Positions 1 through 11,128 are shown, counted from the first letter of the stretch. The stretch is DNA of 26,084 nucleotides from CAIOSQ01 sp044359885 (GCA_044359885.1 JBIKLI010000021.1:1-26084), one strand, 5' to 3'. Notes: generated by a model not told the origin, from the sequence alone. Program-made: numbers and translations.

Positions 1-1533
1 TTCGTCGCGACGGCGGCGTGGTTCGGCTGGTCCGCGCTCCCGGTCGCCGAGGCGCCTCCCGTCCCGGTGCCGGACATCGCCGGTTTCTTCATGTTCTGCC
101 TCGCCAGCCTGGTCGCGTGGTTCATCATGCTGCCTTTCGTGCAGTCGCGCCTGCGCGACGGGACCATGGCCTTCCAGTACGCGCGTCTGTTCGACGACGC
201 GTGGCGAAATGCGCTGCTGCTGGCGAACTGCATCCTGTTCGCGGCGCTGTTCTGGATGTTGCTCGGGCTCTGGAGCGGGCTGTTCCTCGTGCTCCGCATC
301 GATCTCTTCCTGGATCTCTTCGCCTCCCGCTTCTTCATCTATTTCGCGACGGCCGTCGCGATCGGCTTTGCGGTCTCGCTGGAGGAAAAGGAGGCCGCGG
401 CATTGAGGACGCTGCGCCGTCATCTGCTTGCGTTCCAGACCCGCCTGCTGCCGCTCGCGGCCCTGATCGTCGTGCTGTTCCTCGTTGCCTTGCCGATCGC
501 CGGACTGGATCATGTCTGGGCGACGAGGCGCGCGACGCCGCTCATGCTGACGATCCTCGTCGTTCTCGTGTGCCTCGCGAACGCGGCCTGGCAGGACGGC
601 GGCCAGCCGCCGCCGTTTTCGGTTCCCGTGCAATGGCTGGCGCGCGCGGCACTCGCCCTGTCGCCTGTCCTGGCCGCGCTGTGCATCTGGTCGCTGTCCC
701 TGCGCATCGCCCAATATGGCTGGTCGGTCGATCGCGTCTGGGCGGCCATGGCCGTCGCGATCGCGGCCCTGTATGCGCTCGGATATGCCGCCGCCGCCGT
801 GATGCGGGGATGGTTGCCGCTGCTCGGTACGATCAATGTCTGGATGGCGCTGCTCGTGATCGGCGTCTTGCTGGCCGCCCATTCGCCGCTGCTCGACCCG
901 TCCGCGATTTCGGCTGCCAGCCAGGTGCGACGCCTGCTTTCGGGGGCGACGACGCCCGAGCGATTCGACTTCGATCACCTGCGCTTCGATCTCGGCCGTG
1001 CCGGGGTCGAAGCGCTGCGCGCGCTCGCGGGACCCGGCGACCATCCGCAGGCGGATGTCATCCGGCGCAAGGCGCAGGATGCCCTGGCGCGCAGGACGCG
1101 CCATGCGGGCGACGCGCAGACCGTCCCCGATGAAGCGGCGATCCGGCGGCGGCTTGACCCCTATCCGCGTGGCAGCGAAATCCCGGAATCCTTCACCGTC
1201 TTTCTCGCCGACCGGCTGGCGAGCCGGAACCCGGGCTATGAACTGTATGCGCTGAGGACCGGCAATCCGGTGCCGCTGCTCGCCATCGATCTGGGGATGG
1301 GACCGGAACCGGAACTGATCCTGATGGCCTTCCCATATCCCGCCTTCGCCGCCGTCGACGGCCGGTGGCGGCAGATCGGCCGTCTCGGTTTCGGCGATGC
1401 GCTGACGCCCGAGGAGATCACGGCGTTCGTGCGGCGCGGCGACGTCCGGTCGACGCCACGGGTCTGGAGCGACCTTCAGATCGGCGACCGCAGGGCCGTC
1501 CTCATGCTGCGGACCGATCGGTCCGGCGACTGA
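1..1533 (+). CDS. DUF4153 domain-containing membrane protein (5' partial)
   Basis: The reading frame is open from the first base of the window, so the gene starts upstream and about 510 residues are visible. A GTG at 67 could serve as a start but is probably internal. The first two thirds are a run of hydrophobic helices separated by short charged loops, which indicates a polytopic inner-membrane protein. The last ~200 residues, from about base 930, are soluble and contain an Asp/Phe-rich stretch followed by arginine-rich helices. This layout matches the DUF4153 family of uncharacterised membrane proteins. The function is unknown. The gene is convergent with the ureohydrolase gene, and the 90 bp between them show nothing notable. 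The family call rests on overall resemblance, not on a specific motif. Confidence 0.75.
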   Translation, partial: FVATAAWFGWSALPVAEAPPVPVPDIAGFFMFCLASLVAWFIMLPFVQSRLRDGTMAFQYARLFDDAWRNALLLANCILFAALFWMLLGLWSGLFLVLRIDLFLDLFASRFFIYFATAVAIGFAVSLEEKEAAALRTLRRHLLAFQTRLLPLAALIVVLFLVALPIAGLDHVWATRRATPLMLTILVVLVCLANAAWQDGGQPPPFSVPVQWLARAALALSPVLAALCIWSLSLRIAQYGWSVDRVWAAMAVAIAALYALGYAAAAVMRGWLPLLGTINVWMALLVIGVLLAAHSPLLDPSAISAASQVRRLLSGATTPERFDFDHLRFDLGRAGVEALRALAGPGDHPQADVIRRKAQDALARRTRHAGDAQTVPDEAAIRRRLDPYPRGSEIPESFTVFLADRLASRNPGYELYALRTGNPVPLLAIDLGMGPEPELILMAFPYPAFAAVDGRWRQIGRLGFGDALTPEEITAFVRRGDVRSTPRVWSDLQIGDRRAVLMLRTDRSGD

Positions 1534-1623
1534 CGTGATCCCCATGTCGCGTCCGGATCGACGTTTCTCCTTCGACGGTCTGCGGGTTCGGGTGTCCGGA
1601 TCACGTTTTCCCGTTCGCCGGCC

Positions 1624-2619
1624 TTACGGGCGGAGTGCATCGCGCGGGGCTTCGCCGCGCCGCGCGGCGCGCGCCTCGGACAGCACGCAGAGCAGCTCGA
1701 ACATCATCGTCGCGCCGACCAGGGCGGTGTTGCCGCTCTGGTCGAAGGGGGGCGAGACCTCGACGACGTCGCCGCCGATCAGGTCGAGGCCGCGCAGCCC
1801 GCGCACCAGCTGCTGCGCCTCCCAGGTCGTGGCGCCGCCGATTTCGGGCGTGCCGGTGCCCGGCGCGTAGACCGGATCGAGGAAGTCGACGTCGAAGCTG
1901 GCATAGGTCGGTCCGTCGCCGACGATCGCGCGCGCACGGCGGATCGTCTCCTCCACGCCCAGACGCTTCATCTCGTCGATGTCGACGATCGTGATCCCCT
2001 GGCGTTCGCCCCAGTCGTCCTCGGCGTCGCGATAGAGCGCGCCGCGGATGCCGATCTGCACGGTGCGCCGCGGATCGAGAAGGCCTTCCTCGATCGCGCG
2101 GCGGAACGGCGTGCCATGGGTGTATCTCGCGTCGCCGAAATAGCGGTCCCAGGTGTCGGTATGGGCGTCGAAATGCACCATGCCCACCGGACGGCTGCGG
2201 GCGATGGCGCGCATGATCGGCAGCGTGACCAGATGGTCGCCGCCGGCCGAGAGCGGGACGATGCCGCGGTCATGCAGACCGGCGAAGAAGCGCTCGATCC
2301 GCGCCAGCGTGTCGTGGATGTCGATCGGGTTGACCGGCGCGTCGCCCAGATCGGCGCAGTTGCTCAGCGCGAAGGGGTTGATGCCGCTGGCGCGGTTGAC
2401 GTTGCGGACCAGCGTCGACAGGTCGCGCAGCTGGCGCGGCCCGTGGCGCGCCCCGGCCCGGTTGGTGGTGCCGCCGTCCCAGGGTACGCCGACCAGTCCG
2501 ATGCCGACCTCGTCCATCAGCGCGTCGCCCTCGGCGATCCAGGGCAGCCGCATGAAGGTGGCGATGCCCGCGAAGCGCGGCAGCACCGTGCCGGTGGTCG
2601 GCGCGAAGCGCTTGTCCAT
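1624..2619 (-). CDS. Agmatinase-family ureohydrolase (guanidino-acid amidinohydrolase-like)
   Basis: This 331-residue cytoplasmic binuclear-manganese hydrolase removes urea from a guanidino compound. All family signatures are present: GGDH (H129), FDAHTDT (D151, H153, D155) and SFDVDFLDP (D243, D245), followed by a VVEVSPPFD block with E287. It is about 25 residues longer than E. coli SpeB. An insert after VQIGIRG (about 192-208) resembles members annotated as guanidinobutyrase or guanidinopropionase rather than strict agmatinases, so the substrate is left open. The ATG is well supported by GGAGG five bases upstream. It is the last gene of an apparent operon with the TauE/SafE permease (24 bp upstream) and the ubiD-family gene. 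Ureohydrolase identity is certain; substrate is not. Confidence 0.93.
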   Translation of the reverse strand: MDKRFAPTTGTVLPRFAGIATFMRLPWIAEGDALMDEVGIGLVGVPWDGGTTNRAGARHGPRQLRDLSTLVRNVNRASGINPFALSNCADLGDAPVNPIDIHDTLARIERFFAGLHDRGIVPLSAGGDHLVTLPIMRAIARSRPVGMVHFDAHTDTWDRYFGDARYTHGTPFRRAIEEGLLDPRRTVQIGIRGALYRDAEDDWGERQGITIVDIDEMKRLGVEETIRRARAIVGDGPTYASFDVDFLDPVYAPGTGTPEIGGATTWEAQQLVRGLRGLDLIGGDVVEVSPPFDQSGNTALVGATMMFELLCVLSEARAARRGEAPRDALRP

Positions 2620-2643
2620 GTGACCTCCGTCGTTGCGAGCGGC

Positions 2644-3417
2644 TCAGGCCGGCCAGGCGGCGATGCCGTCGAGGATGATCTTGATCGCCATCGCGCCGAG
2701 AAGGATCTTGAAGACGCGCGCGAAGCGTCGTTCCGGAATCCGGTCGAGCAGCGCCCGGCCGGCGAGCGTGCCGGCGAAGCCGACCGCGATCATCGCGGCC
2801 AGCAGCGGCAGCCAGGGCACGAGCGCGAAGCCCAGCGCGGCGAAGGCCGCGACCTTCAGGGCGTGCTGCAGGGTCATCAGCGCCGCCTGGGTCGCCACGA
2901 TCTGCCGGCGCGTCAGCGGATCGGGCACCAGGAAGGCGGCGACCAGGAAGCCGGTCGCGCCGACGAACATGGTGCAGAAGCTGGAGAGCGCGCCCGGCAG
3001 CACGAACCAGGGCGCCGGCAGCCGCGAAGGTCGCAGCTTGGGCGACCACACCGACCACAGGACGAAGCTGCCCAGAAGGATCAGCATCGCCGAGCGCGGC
3101 AGCGCCGCGGCGATGGGCGCGCCGGCCCCGACGCCGATCGCCGAGCCGACCAGGAAGGGCAGGACCAGCGGCCGCGCCACCTCGCGGCGCATCAGCACCG
3201 CGCGGCCCAGATTGGACCCGACCTGCACGACGCCATGGACCGGCAGCAGCACCGCCGGCGGCAGAAACTGCGTCATCGCCGCCAGCATCACCACCCCGCC
3301 GCCCAGGCCCAGCGCGCCGGTCAGGGCCGAGGCGACGAAGGAGATCGCGACCAGCGCGAGGGCCGCGCCGGGTGTTGCGTCCGGCGGCACGAGCATGGCG
3401 AGCAGCGCCTCGGTCAC
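2644..3417 (-). CDS. TauE/SafE-family sulfite/organoanion permease
   Basis: This 257-residue integral membrane protein has about eight hydrophobic segments, with the glycine-rich ALTGALGLGGGVVM stretch near residue 36 that is typical of TauE/SafE (PF01925) permeases. A second related half begins after about residue 130, as expected from the internal duplication of the family. Family members are proposed to export sulfite, sulfoacetate or other small anions; the substrate here is unknown. The start is GTG, 16 bp after the ubiD-family stop, with only a weak ribosome site. An in-frame ATG seven codons later is an alternative. It lies between the decarboxylase and ureohydrolase genes in the same direction, so co-transcription is likely. 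None of these neighbours is an obvious sulfur gene. Confidence 0.88.
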   Translation of the reverse strand: MTEALLAMLVPPDATPGAALALVAISFVASALTGALGLGGGVVMLAAMTQFLPPAVLLPVHGVVQVGSNLGRAVLMRREVARPLVLPFLVGSAIGVGAGAPIAAALPRSAMLILLGSFVLWSVWSPKLRPSRLPAPWFVLPGALSSFCTMFVGATGFLVAAFLVPDPLTRRQIVATQAALMTLQHALKVAAFAALGFALVPWLPLLAAMIAVGFAGTLAGRALLDRIPERRFARVFKILLGAMAIKIILDGIAAWPA

Positions 3418-3433
3418 GGCGGCGCCGGCTCGC

Positions 3434-4951
3434 TCAGCGCCAGATCGGCCGGCCGGAGCCGGGCAGGCCGAGCGACTGCCAGCGATCGCTGACGCGCCGG
3501 ACCACGTCCGGATCCATCGCCAGCTTCTCGCCCCATTCGCGCTTCGTCTCGGGCGGCCATTTGTTGGTGGCGTCGAGGCCGATCTTCGAGCCGAGCCCGC
3601 TTTCGGGGCTGGCGAAATCGAGATAGTCGATCGGCGTGTTCTCGACCAGGGTGACGTCGCGCGCCGGGTCCATGCGCGTCGACACCGCCCACATCACGTC
3701 CTTCCAGTCGCGGGCGTCGATGTCGTCGTCCACGACGATCACCCATTTCGTGTACATGAACTGGCGCAGGTAGGACCATACGCCCAGCATCACGCGCTTG
3801 GCATGGCCGGGATAGGCCTTCTTCATCGACACCACGGCGATGCGGTAGGAGCAGCCCTCGGGCGGCAGCCAGAAATCGACGATCTCCGGGAATTGCTGGC
3901 GCAGCAGCGGGATGAACACCTCGTTCAGCGCCTCGCCGAGAACGCTGGGCTCGTCGGGCGGCCGTCCCGTGAAGGTCGAGAGATAGATCGGGTCGCGGCG
4001 CATGGTGATCGCCGAGACCCTGAAGACCGGGAATTTCTCGACGCTGTTGTAATAGCCGGTGTGGTCGCCATAGGGCCCCTCGTCGCCGTGCTCGTCCAGG
4101 CTGACATGGCCTTCGATCACGATCTCGGCCTCGGCCGGCACCTTGAGCGGGACCGTCCGGCAGTCGACCAGGTCGACGCGCTTGCCGCGCAGCAGGCCGG
4201 CGAACTGGTACTCGGAGAGCGTGTCCGGCACGGGCGTCACCGCCGCCAGGATCGTGCCGGGATCGGCGCCGATCACCGCCGCGGCCGGCAGCGGCTCGCG
4301 CCGCCCGCTCTTCTGCCAGCGCTGGTGGTGCTGCGCGCCGCCGCGATGCTTGAGCCAGCGCATCAGCGTCGTGTTCCGGCCGGTCACCTGCATGCGGTAG
4401 ATGCCGAGGTTGAAGGCGTCTTCGCGCTTCGCCGTCGGTCCCTTGGTGACGACCAGCGGCCAGGTGACGAGCGGCGCCGGCTCGCCCGGCCAGCAGGTCT
4501 GCACCGGCAGCCGCGCGAGATCGATGTCGTCGCCGGTCAGCACCACCTCCTGGCAGGGTGCGGCCCCGAACATCCGCGTCGACGGCTTCATCGCCAGCAC
4601 GGTCTTGGCGAGCGGCAGCAGGTCCAGCGCCTCGCGCCAGCCCTCGGGTGGCTGCGGCTGGCGCAGGAAGGCGAGCGTCTCGCCGACCTCGCGCAGCTGG
4701 GCGGGCGTGCGGTCCATGCCCCAGGCCACGCGTTCGACGGTGCCGAAGAGGTTGACCAGCACCGGGATCGGCGACGGCGATCCATCGGCGCGCAGCGGCC
4801 GTTCGAACAGCACCGCGGGACCCTTCTCGGCCAGAAGCCGGGTCTGGATCTCCGTCATCTCCAGCACCGTCGAGACCGGTTCGCGCACGCGCACCAGCCG
4901 GCCCTGGCGTTCGAGATGGTCGATGAAGTCGCGCAACGAGGCGTAGGGCAT
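3434..4951 (-). CDS. ubiD: UbiD-family prenylated-FMN decarboxylase
   Basis: This 505-residue cytoplasmic protein is close in length to E. coli UbiD, which decarboxylates 3-polyprenyl-4-hydroxybenzoate in ubiquinone synthesis using prenylated FMN. Diagnostic blocks are NLGIYRMQ (181-188), followed by a GRNTTLMRWLKHRGG-type segment, EGPYGDHTGYYN (291-302), the GEALNEVFIP segment near 339, and KWPPETKREWG near the C-terminus. The EGPYGDHTGYY block belongs to the cofactor/metal site. The ATG is preceded by GGAGA. It is the first gene of the run ubiD-TauE-ureohydrolase, starting 71 bp after the histidine kinase stop. No ubiX prenyltransferase is in the window, so the cofactor must come from elsewhere. 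A ubiquinone role is the default, but the UbiD family also includes other aromatic and acrylic acid decarboxylases, and the neighbours do not support quinone synthesis. Confidence 0.92.
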   Translation of the reverse strand: MPYASLRDFIDHLERQGRLVRVREPVSTVLEMTEIQTRLLAEKGPAVLFERPLRADGSPSPIPVLVNLFGTVERVAWGMDRTPAQLREVGETLAFLRQPQPPEGWREALDLLPLAKTVLAMKPSTRMFGAAPCQEVVLTGDDIDLARLPVQTCWPGEPAPLVTWPLVVTKGPTAKREDAFNLGIYRMQVTGRNTTLMRWLKHRGGAQHHQRWQKSGRREPLPAAAVIGADPGTILAAVTPVPDTLSEYQFAGLLRGKRVDLVDCRTVPLKVPAEAEIVIEGHVSLDEHGDEGPYGDHTGYYNSVEKFPVFRVSAITMRRDPIYLSTFTGRPPDEPSVLGEALNEVFIPLLRQQFPEIVDFWLPPEGCSYRIAVVSMKKAYPGHAKRVMLGVWSYLRQFMYTKWVIVVDDDIDARDWKDVMWAVSTRMDPARDVTLVENTPIDYLDFASPESGLGSKIGLDATNKWPPETKREWGEKLAMDPDVVRRVSDRWQSLGLPGSGRPIWR

Positions 4952-5022
4952 GGGTCTCCGACCGCGTCTGGATCCGCAAGAACGCCAGATTTAGCCCCGA
5001 AACGCCCCGGCCGTCGCCGGTT

Positions 5023-7323
<2,301 letters not shown>

Positions 7324-7354
7324 GTTTCCCGCAGCGACCGGGCCGCTCGCGACC

Positions 7355-8347
7355 TCAGTTCCGCTCGCGCACCAGCGTCGCCCCGCGCAGGACCTGCGGG
7401 CGGATCTCGATCCCCGCCGCCTCCATCGCGGTGACGTTGATGACGCGCTGGCCGCGGACGTTGCGCGTGACCGGGATCGCCGACACCGCCTCGCCGCGCA
7501 TCGCGCGCAGCAGCATCTCCGCCGAGGTGTCGCCCTGCTCCTGCCCGGTCTTCACCACGGCGGCCCAGGCGCCCTGCTCGACCTGGTAGCGGTTGCCGGC
7601 CAGTATCGGGCCGGGAAAGCCGGCGCGCAGCAGACGCATCACCTGCGCGTTGTTCATCGGTGCGCCGTTGGCGTCGGCCATCCCTTCCAGGCTGTCGACG
7701 ACCAGGGCGTCGCAGCTGCCCCTGATCTCGGACAGCGCCGCACCGAGCGCCGCCACGTCGGCGACCAGGTGGAACTTGCCAGCGCGGACCGGGTAGTCGT
7801 TCTTCTCGCTCTCGACCTGGTTGCGGAGCGACACGCCCGGCGGAACGTTGTTGGTCATGAAGCAGGCGCTCTGCACCGATGGCACGAGCTGCTTCAAGAA
7901 GGCGAGCGATTCCCTGACATGGGCGCGCTCGAGCACGCCCGAGACGTTGGCGGCCGGGAAGCCGTGGGCCGCGGGGGCGGCGTTGATGCCGTTGAACATC
8001 ACCGGCGTGGCGACCTGACCGCGCAGGAAGGGGATGATGAAATGCGTCGCCGCGTCGTCGTCCGCCGTGATCACGCCATGCGGCTGCAGCCGGCGATAGA
8101 CCGCCATCGCCTCCTCGCCCTTGCGCTTCGCGCCGGCGGGATCGACCTTGGTGTCCATGTGGAAATACGTGATCTCGGCATGCGGCTTCAGGACCGACTC
8201 GATGCCTTCCGCGATCTCGCGCACCCAGGGGTTGTTCTCCTCGTAGCTCATGACCACCAGCACCCGGAAGGGCTGGGCCATCGCCGCGGTCCCGGCGATG
8301 GCGAGCCACATGGCGGCGAGAACGGACAGAAGGCGTCGAAGCGTCAT
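7355..8347 (-). CDS. Periplasmic ABC_sub_bind-type binding protein, probable sensor partner
   Basis: This 330-residue secreted protein has a signal peptide (MTLRRLL, then a hydrophobic core ending in TAAMAQ, with likely cleavage after the AMA near residue 24). The mature part begins with FRVLVVMSYEE and has a two-lobed periplasmic binding protein pattern typical of the ABC_sub_bind group (PF04392). The reading frame continues upstream, but the ATG at 8347 is chosen because the signal peptide starts there. No permease or ATPase gene accompanies it. The next gene downstream is a hybrid histidine kinase, 31 bp away. By analogy with TorT/TorS-type pairs it probably acts as a ligand-sensing accessory to that kinase rather than in uptake. 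The 86 bp upstream contain short GC-rich dyads that could be regulatory. Confidence 0.85.
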   Translation of the reverse strand: MTLRRLLSVLAAMWLAIAGTAAMAQPFRVLVVMSYEENNPWVREIAEGIESVLKPHAEITYFHMDTKVDPAGAKRKGEEAMAVYRRLQPHGVITADDDAATHFIIPFLRGQVATPVMFNGINAAPAAHGFPAANVSGVLERAHVRESLAFLKQLVPSVQSACFMTNNVPPGVSLRNQVESEKNDYPVRAGKFHLVADVAALGAALSEIRGSCDALVVDSLEGMADANGAPMNNAQVMRLLRAGFPGPILAGNRYQVEQGAWAAVVKTGQEQGDTSAEMLLRAMRGEAVSAIPVTRNVRGQRVINVTAMEAAGIEIRPQVLRGATLVRERN

Positions 8348-8433
8348 CGTGCGGCTCCAAGGATGATGCGGACGACCGCACATTACGGAGGACCGGCCGT
8401 CCGGAGACGTAAAGAATTGTGAAGATCCCCGTC

Positions 8434-9321
8434 TCACCCCGGCCGGCGGGTCGCGAGATAGATCCCCGGCAGGAGCAGTGCCGCGCCGACCGCATGATGG
8501 CGCGCAAACCCCTCGCCCAGGAACAGCCAGGCGAGGCCGGCGGTGTAGAGCGGTGTCAGGTAGAGGATCAGCCCGGCGCGCGCGGTTCCAAGGCCGCGCT
8601 GGACGATCCCATAGGTCTGGTAGGCGCCGACCGAGGCGACGGTGGCCAGCAGCGCCACCCAGCCGGCGCTGGCGGCGGTCGCAGGCGGCGGTCCGGCCAG
8701 AAGCGCCTCGGCGAGGGCGAAGGGCAGCAGCGCCGCGGCGCCGCCCAGCGCGATCCAGGCGAAACGCAGATTGACGCCGAGTTCGCTGCGCCAGTGGCGC
8801 AGGAGGACCGTGTAGACCGCCCAGCCGAGCGCACCGCCCAGCGCCCATAGATCGCCCGGTGCGAAGCGCAGGCCCAGCAGCGTGTCGAGCGAGCCGCGCA
8901 GCACGATGATCGCCACCCCGGCAAAGGCGAGCGCGACGCCCAGCGTCTGAACCTTGCCCAGCCGCTCGCCGAACAGCGCCCGGCCCAGCAGGATGATGGC
9001 GACAGGGGCGACGGCATAGATCAGACCGATATTGGTCGCGGTGGTCGTGTCGGCCGCGAGATAGACGAAGGCGCCGCAGACGCCCATGCCGATCGTGCCC
9101 AGCGCCAGGATCCGCCGCCATTCGGCGCCGGCGACGCCGCGGCTGGCCCAGAGCGCCCCGCGCAGCAGCGCCGCCATCAGCGCCGCCGTGGCCGTCCAGC
9201 GCCAGAAGGCCAGCGCCATCGGCGGGAACCAGTCGGCGGTCGCGCGCGCCACCAGCATGTTGGTCGCGAACATGCCGGGGGCGGCCAGCATCATGGCATA
9301 GGCGAGGCGTTGGTCGGTCAT
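8434..9321 (-). CDS. DMT-superfamily (EamA) exporter
   Basis: This 295-residue integral membrane protein has ten predicted hydrophobic helices arranged as two EamA repeats. The first begins at the N-terminus with an AAPGMFATNMLVARATADWFPP-like region, and the second begins with GDLWALGGALGWAVYTVLLRHW near residue 136. This is the RhaT/YdcZ-like drug/metabolite transporter fold, most members of which export amino acids, metabolites or drugs. The substrate cannot be told. The ATG at 9321 faces the divergent oxygenase-like gene. The binding protein gene follows 86 bp downstream on the same strand, so co-transcription is possible but not compelling. Confidence 0.9.
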   Translation of the reverse strand: MTDQRLAYAMMLAAPGMFATNMLVARATADWFPPMALAFWRWTATAALMAALLRGALWASRGVAGAEWRRILALGTIGMGVCGAFVYLAADTTTATNIGLIYAVAPVAIILLGRALFGERLGKVQTLGVALAFAGVAIIVLRGSLDTLLGLRFAPGDLWALGGALGWAVYTVLLRHWRSELGVNLRFAWIALGGAAALLPFALAEALLAGPPPATAASAGWVALLATVASVGAYQTYGIVQRGLGTARAGLILYLTPLYTAGLAWLFLGEGFARHHAVGAALLLPGIYLATRRPG

Positions 9322-9393
9322 CGTGGCGTGGCGGGGAGGGACGTCACCGGTGATAGACTGGGGTGTGTCGCCGATCCAGCCCCCGCCCGCCGC

Positions 9394-10167
9394 ATGGCCC
9401 GCGTTTTCCCCGCCGAGTTCTCGGACCTGCTGAGCCGCGGCGGCGCACGCCGCGCCGCACGGCTCGCCGGCCGCCTGGTCGCGGCCGATCCGCCCTTCGT
9501 CGCCCTTGCAGGCGCCGTCGATCCGGCGCTGGCCGTGCGCGCCCGCGCGGCGCTCGCGGCACGGATGCTGCCGCTGCTGTCGCGGATCGACGTGCGGATA
9601 CCGCCGGAGACGATCTGGAACCAGACGCGCTCCTTCCAGGAACGCCTGCCCAAGGTGGCCCGGCTGCGCACCGCCTATCTCGATCGGCGCGGCACCCGGA
9701 GTTGGCGGGCGGCGGAGGAACTCGGCGTCGTCGCGCTGCTGCGATCGGCCAGCCTGCGGCGGTTCGGCGAGGCGCTATGCGGGCGGCCGCTGAAGCCCGA
9801 GCCCGGCTGCCAGATCCTGTGCTACGGACCGGGCGACTACATGGGACCGCATCACGACCATCATCCGGACATACCCGACGCGCGCGACGGCTATCTCGAC
9901 GTCCATATCGGGCTGGCCGCGCCGGGCGTCCAGCGGCAGGCGCTGCTGCTGGCGCGCGACGGCCATCTGACCGAGATCGTCGAACTGGCGCGACCGAGCC
10001 TGATCGCCGCCTATCGCCTGCCGTTCTGGCACCAGATCGGGCCCCTCGTCTCCCGCCGCGGTACCGACGCCGCGACGGCGCTGCGCTGGGTCCTGCTGGC
10101 CAGCTTCCGCTTCGCCGATGTCGAACTGCGGCGCCCGAAGAGCGTCGCGCCCGGCCGGCCGGCTTAG
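9394..10167 (+). CDS. 2-oxoglutarate/Fe(II) oxygenase-like protein
   Basis: From the chosen ATG this is a 257-residue soluble protein. The frame is open back to 9310, but that start would overlap the divergent transporter gene, and the protein looks well formed from MARVFPAEF. The C-terminal half carries what looks like the iron site of a 2OG-Fe(II) oxygenase: H153/H154 and D155 in GPHHDHHPD, a second histidine H213 in FWHQIGPL, and an arginine (R231) 18 residues later in LRWVLLASF that would bind 2-oxoglutarate. The region before it is helical, with no motif I recognise. No substrate can be assigned. It is a single-gene unit, convergent with the PEP-CTERM gene 58 bp away. No clear Shine-Dalgarno site precedes the ATG. 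Confidence 0.72.
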   Translation: MARVFPAEFSDLLSRGGARRAARLAGRLVAADPPFVALAGAVDPALAVRARAALAARMLPLLSRIDVRIPPETIWNQTRSFQERLPKVARLRTAYLDRRGTRSWRAAEELGVVALLRSASLRRFGEALCGRPLKPEPGCQILCYGPGDYMGPHHDHHPDIPDARDGYLDVHIGLAAPGVQRQALLLARDGHLTEIVELARPSLIAAYRLPFWHQIGPLVSRRGTDAATALRWVLLASFRFADVELRRPKSVAPGRPA

Positions 10168-10225
10168 CGTCGGCCTCCCGCGCGCGCGCACCGGCGGGAT
10201 GGTCCCCCCGCTTGCATGACTGCCG

Positions 10226-11128
10226 TCATCGCCGGCCGGCGCCCCCTCGCGGGCGCCGCCGCAGGCCGGCGAGAACTGCGCCGAGCAGCGCGAGCGAGGA
10301 CGGCTCGGGGACCTCGCGCGGGTAGAAATTGAAGGTCATGCTGTCTTCGATCGGGAATGGGCTGGCGGTGGATGCACGATAGAGATTTCCCGCGCCGGTG
10401 AATTCGACATCGAGGCCGTCGAGGTTCTGGAAGTCGTGCGCGAAGCTTTCGAATAGAACGGAGTAATTGTAGTAGAAATCGCCGACATCGACGCCGCGCA
10501 GACCGGTCGTGAAGCCTTCGAGGTCGACCGGCATGATCTCGCGCCGCAATTCGTCGGCGCTGCCGTCGAATCCGAGTTCCAGACGCAGCACGCCGTCGAT
10601 CGCGCTGGCGAAGCCGAGCGTGGCGCTGCCGCTGGTATAGTTCTGGGCGGCATCCTCGTAGAACTGCACCATCGTTCCGGGCGTCGGCGAGGCGACGCCG
10701 GCGGTGGCGGAGGCCAGCGCCGTTGCGGCCACGAATTCGGCTGGCGTGACCGGGCCGAGTTCGTAGCGGGCGTAGAGGCCGGGGGGCGCGCCGAAAGGCG
10801 GCGGTTCGGGGGTCTTCGTCAGGATCCTGAGCACCCCGACACCGGTCAGTTCGTTGATCGCCGAACCGATGCCGATGTTGGTGGCGTTGACGCGCTCGAT
10901 GGTGAAGTTGTTGACCAGCAGATCCCCGATCAGGAATTGGCCCGACGTGACGACGATCAGGTTGGGCGCGCCCGGGGTGCCGAGGTTCCTCATCACGACC
11001 TCGCCGCTGTAATCCTCGAAGAGATTGCCGCCGCCGAGGATGAACAGGCTCTCGACTGGTGCCGCGGAAGCCGGCGCCGCCGCGAGGGCCAACAGCGCAG
11101 CGCCGAACCGTGTACGGATTGGATTCAT
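10226..11128 (-). CDS. PEP-CTERM-anchored exported protein
   Basis: This 300-residue exported protein has a short Sec signal peptide (hydrophobic core 9-20, likely cleavage after ASA near 22) and ends in the classic exosortase sorting signal: VPEPSS at 273-278, a hydrophobic helix, and an arginine-rich tail. EpsH-type exosortases process such proteins, which usually end up in the envelope or extracellular matrix. The mature domain is rich in Gly, Asn, Tyr and Phe and has only a general resemblance to flocculation-type PEP-CTERM proteins such as Zoogloea PepA; this link is weak. The ATG at 11128 is preferred over an upstream in-frame start because AGGAGG lies five bases upstream and the signal peptide begins there. 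A sigma-54-like promoter precedes it. No exosortase gene is in the window. Confidence 0.88.
   Translation of the reverse strand: MNPIRTRFGAALLALAAAPASAAPVESLFILGGGNLFEDYSGEVVMRNLGTPGAPNLIVVTSGQFLIGDLLVNNFTIERVNATNIGIGSAINELTGVGVLRILTKTPEPPPFGAPPGLYARYELGPVTPAEFVAATALASATAGVASPTPGTMVQFYEDAAQNYTSGSATLGFASAIDGVLRLELGFDGSADELRREIMPVDLEGFTTGLRGVDVGDFYYNYSVLFESFAHDFQNLDGLDVEFTGAGNLYRASTASPFPIEDSMTFNFYPREVPEPSSLALLGAVLAGLRRRPRGGAGRR

Noticed and set aside
67..69. GTG at 67 as the start of the DUF4153 protein
   Set aside because: The frame is open to the window edge with plausible coding sequence before it and no convincing ribosome site, so the gene is treated as 5' partial.
7324..8433. The ABC_sub_bind protein as part of an ABC uptake system
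   Set aside because: No permease or ATPase gene is adjacent; the only ABC permease and ATPase genes in the window form their own operon with their own binding protein.
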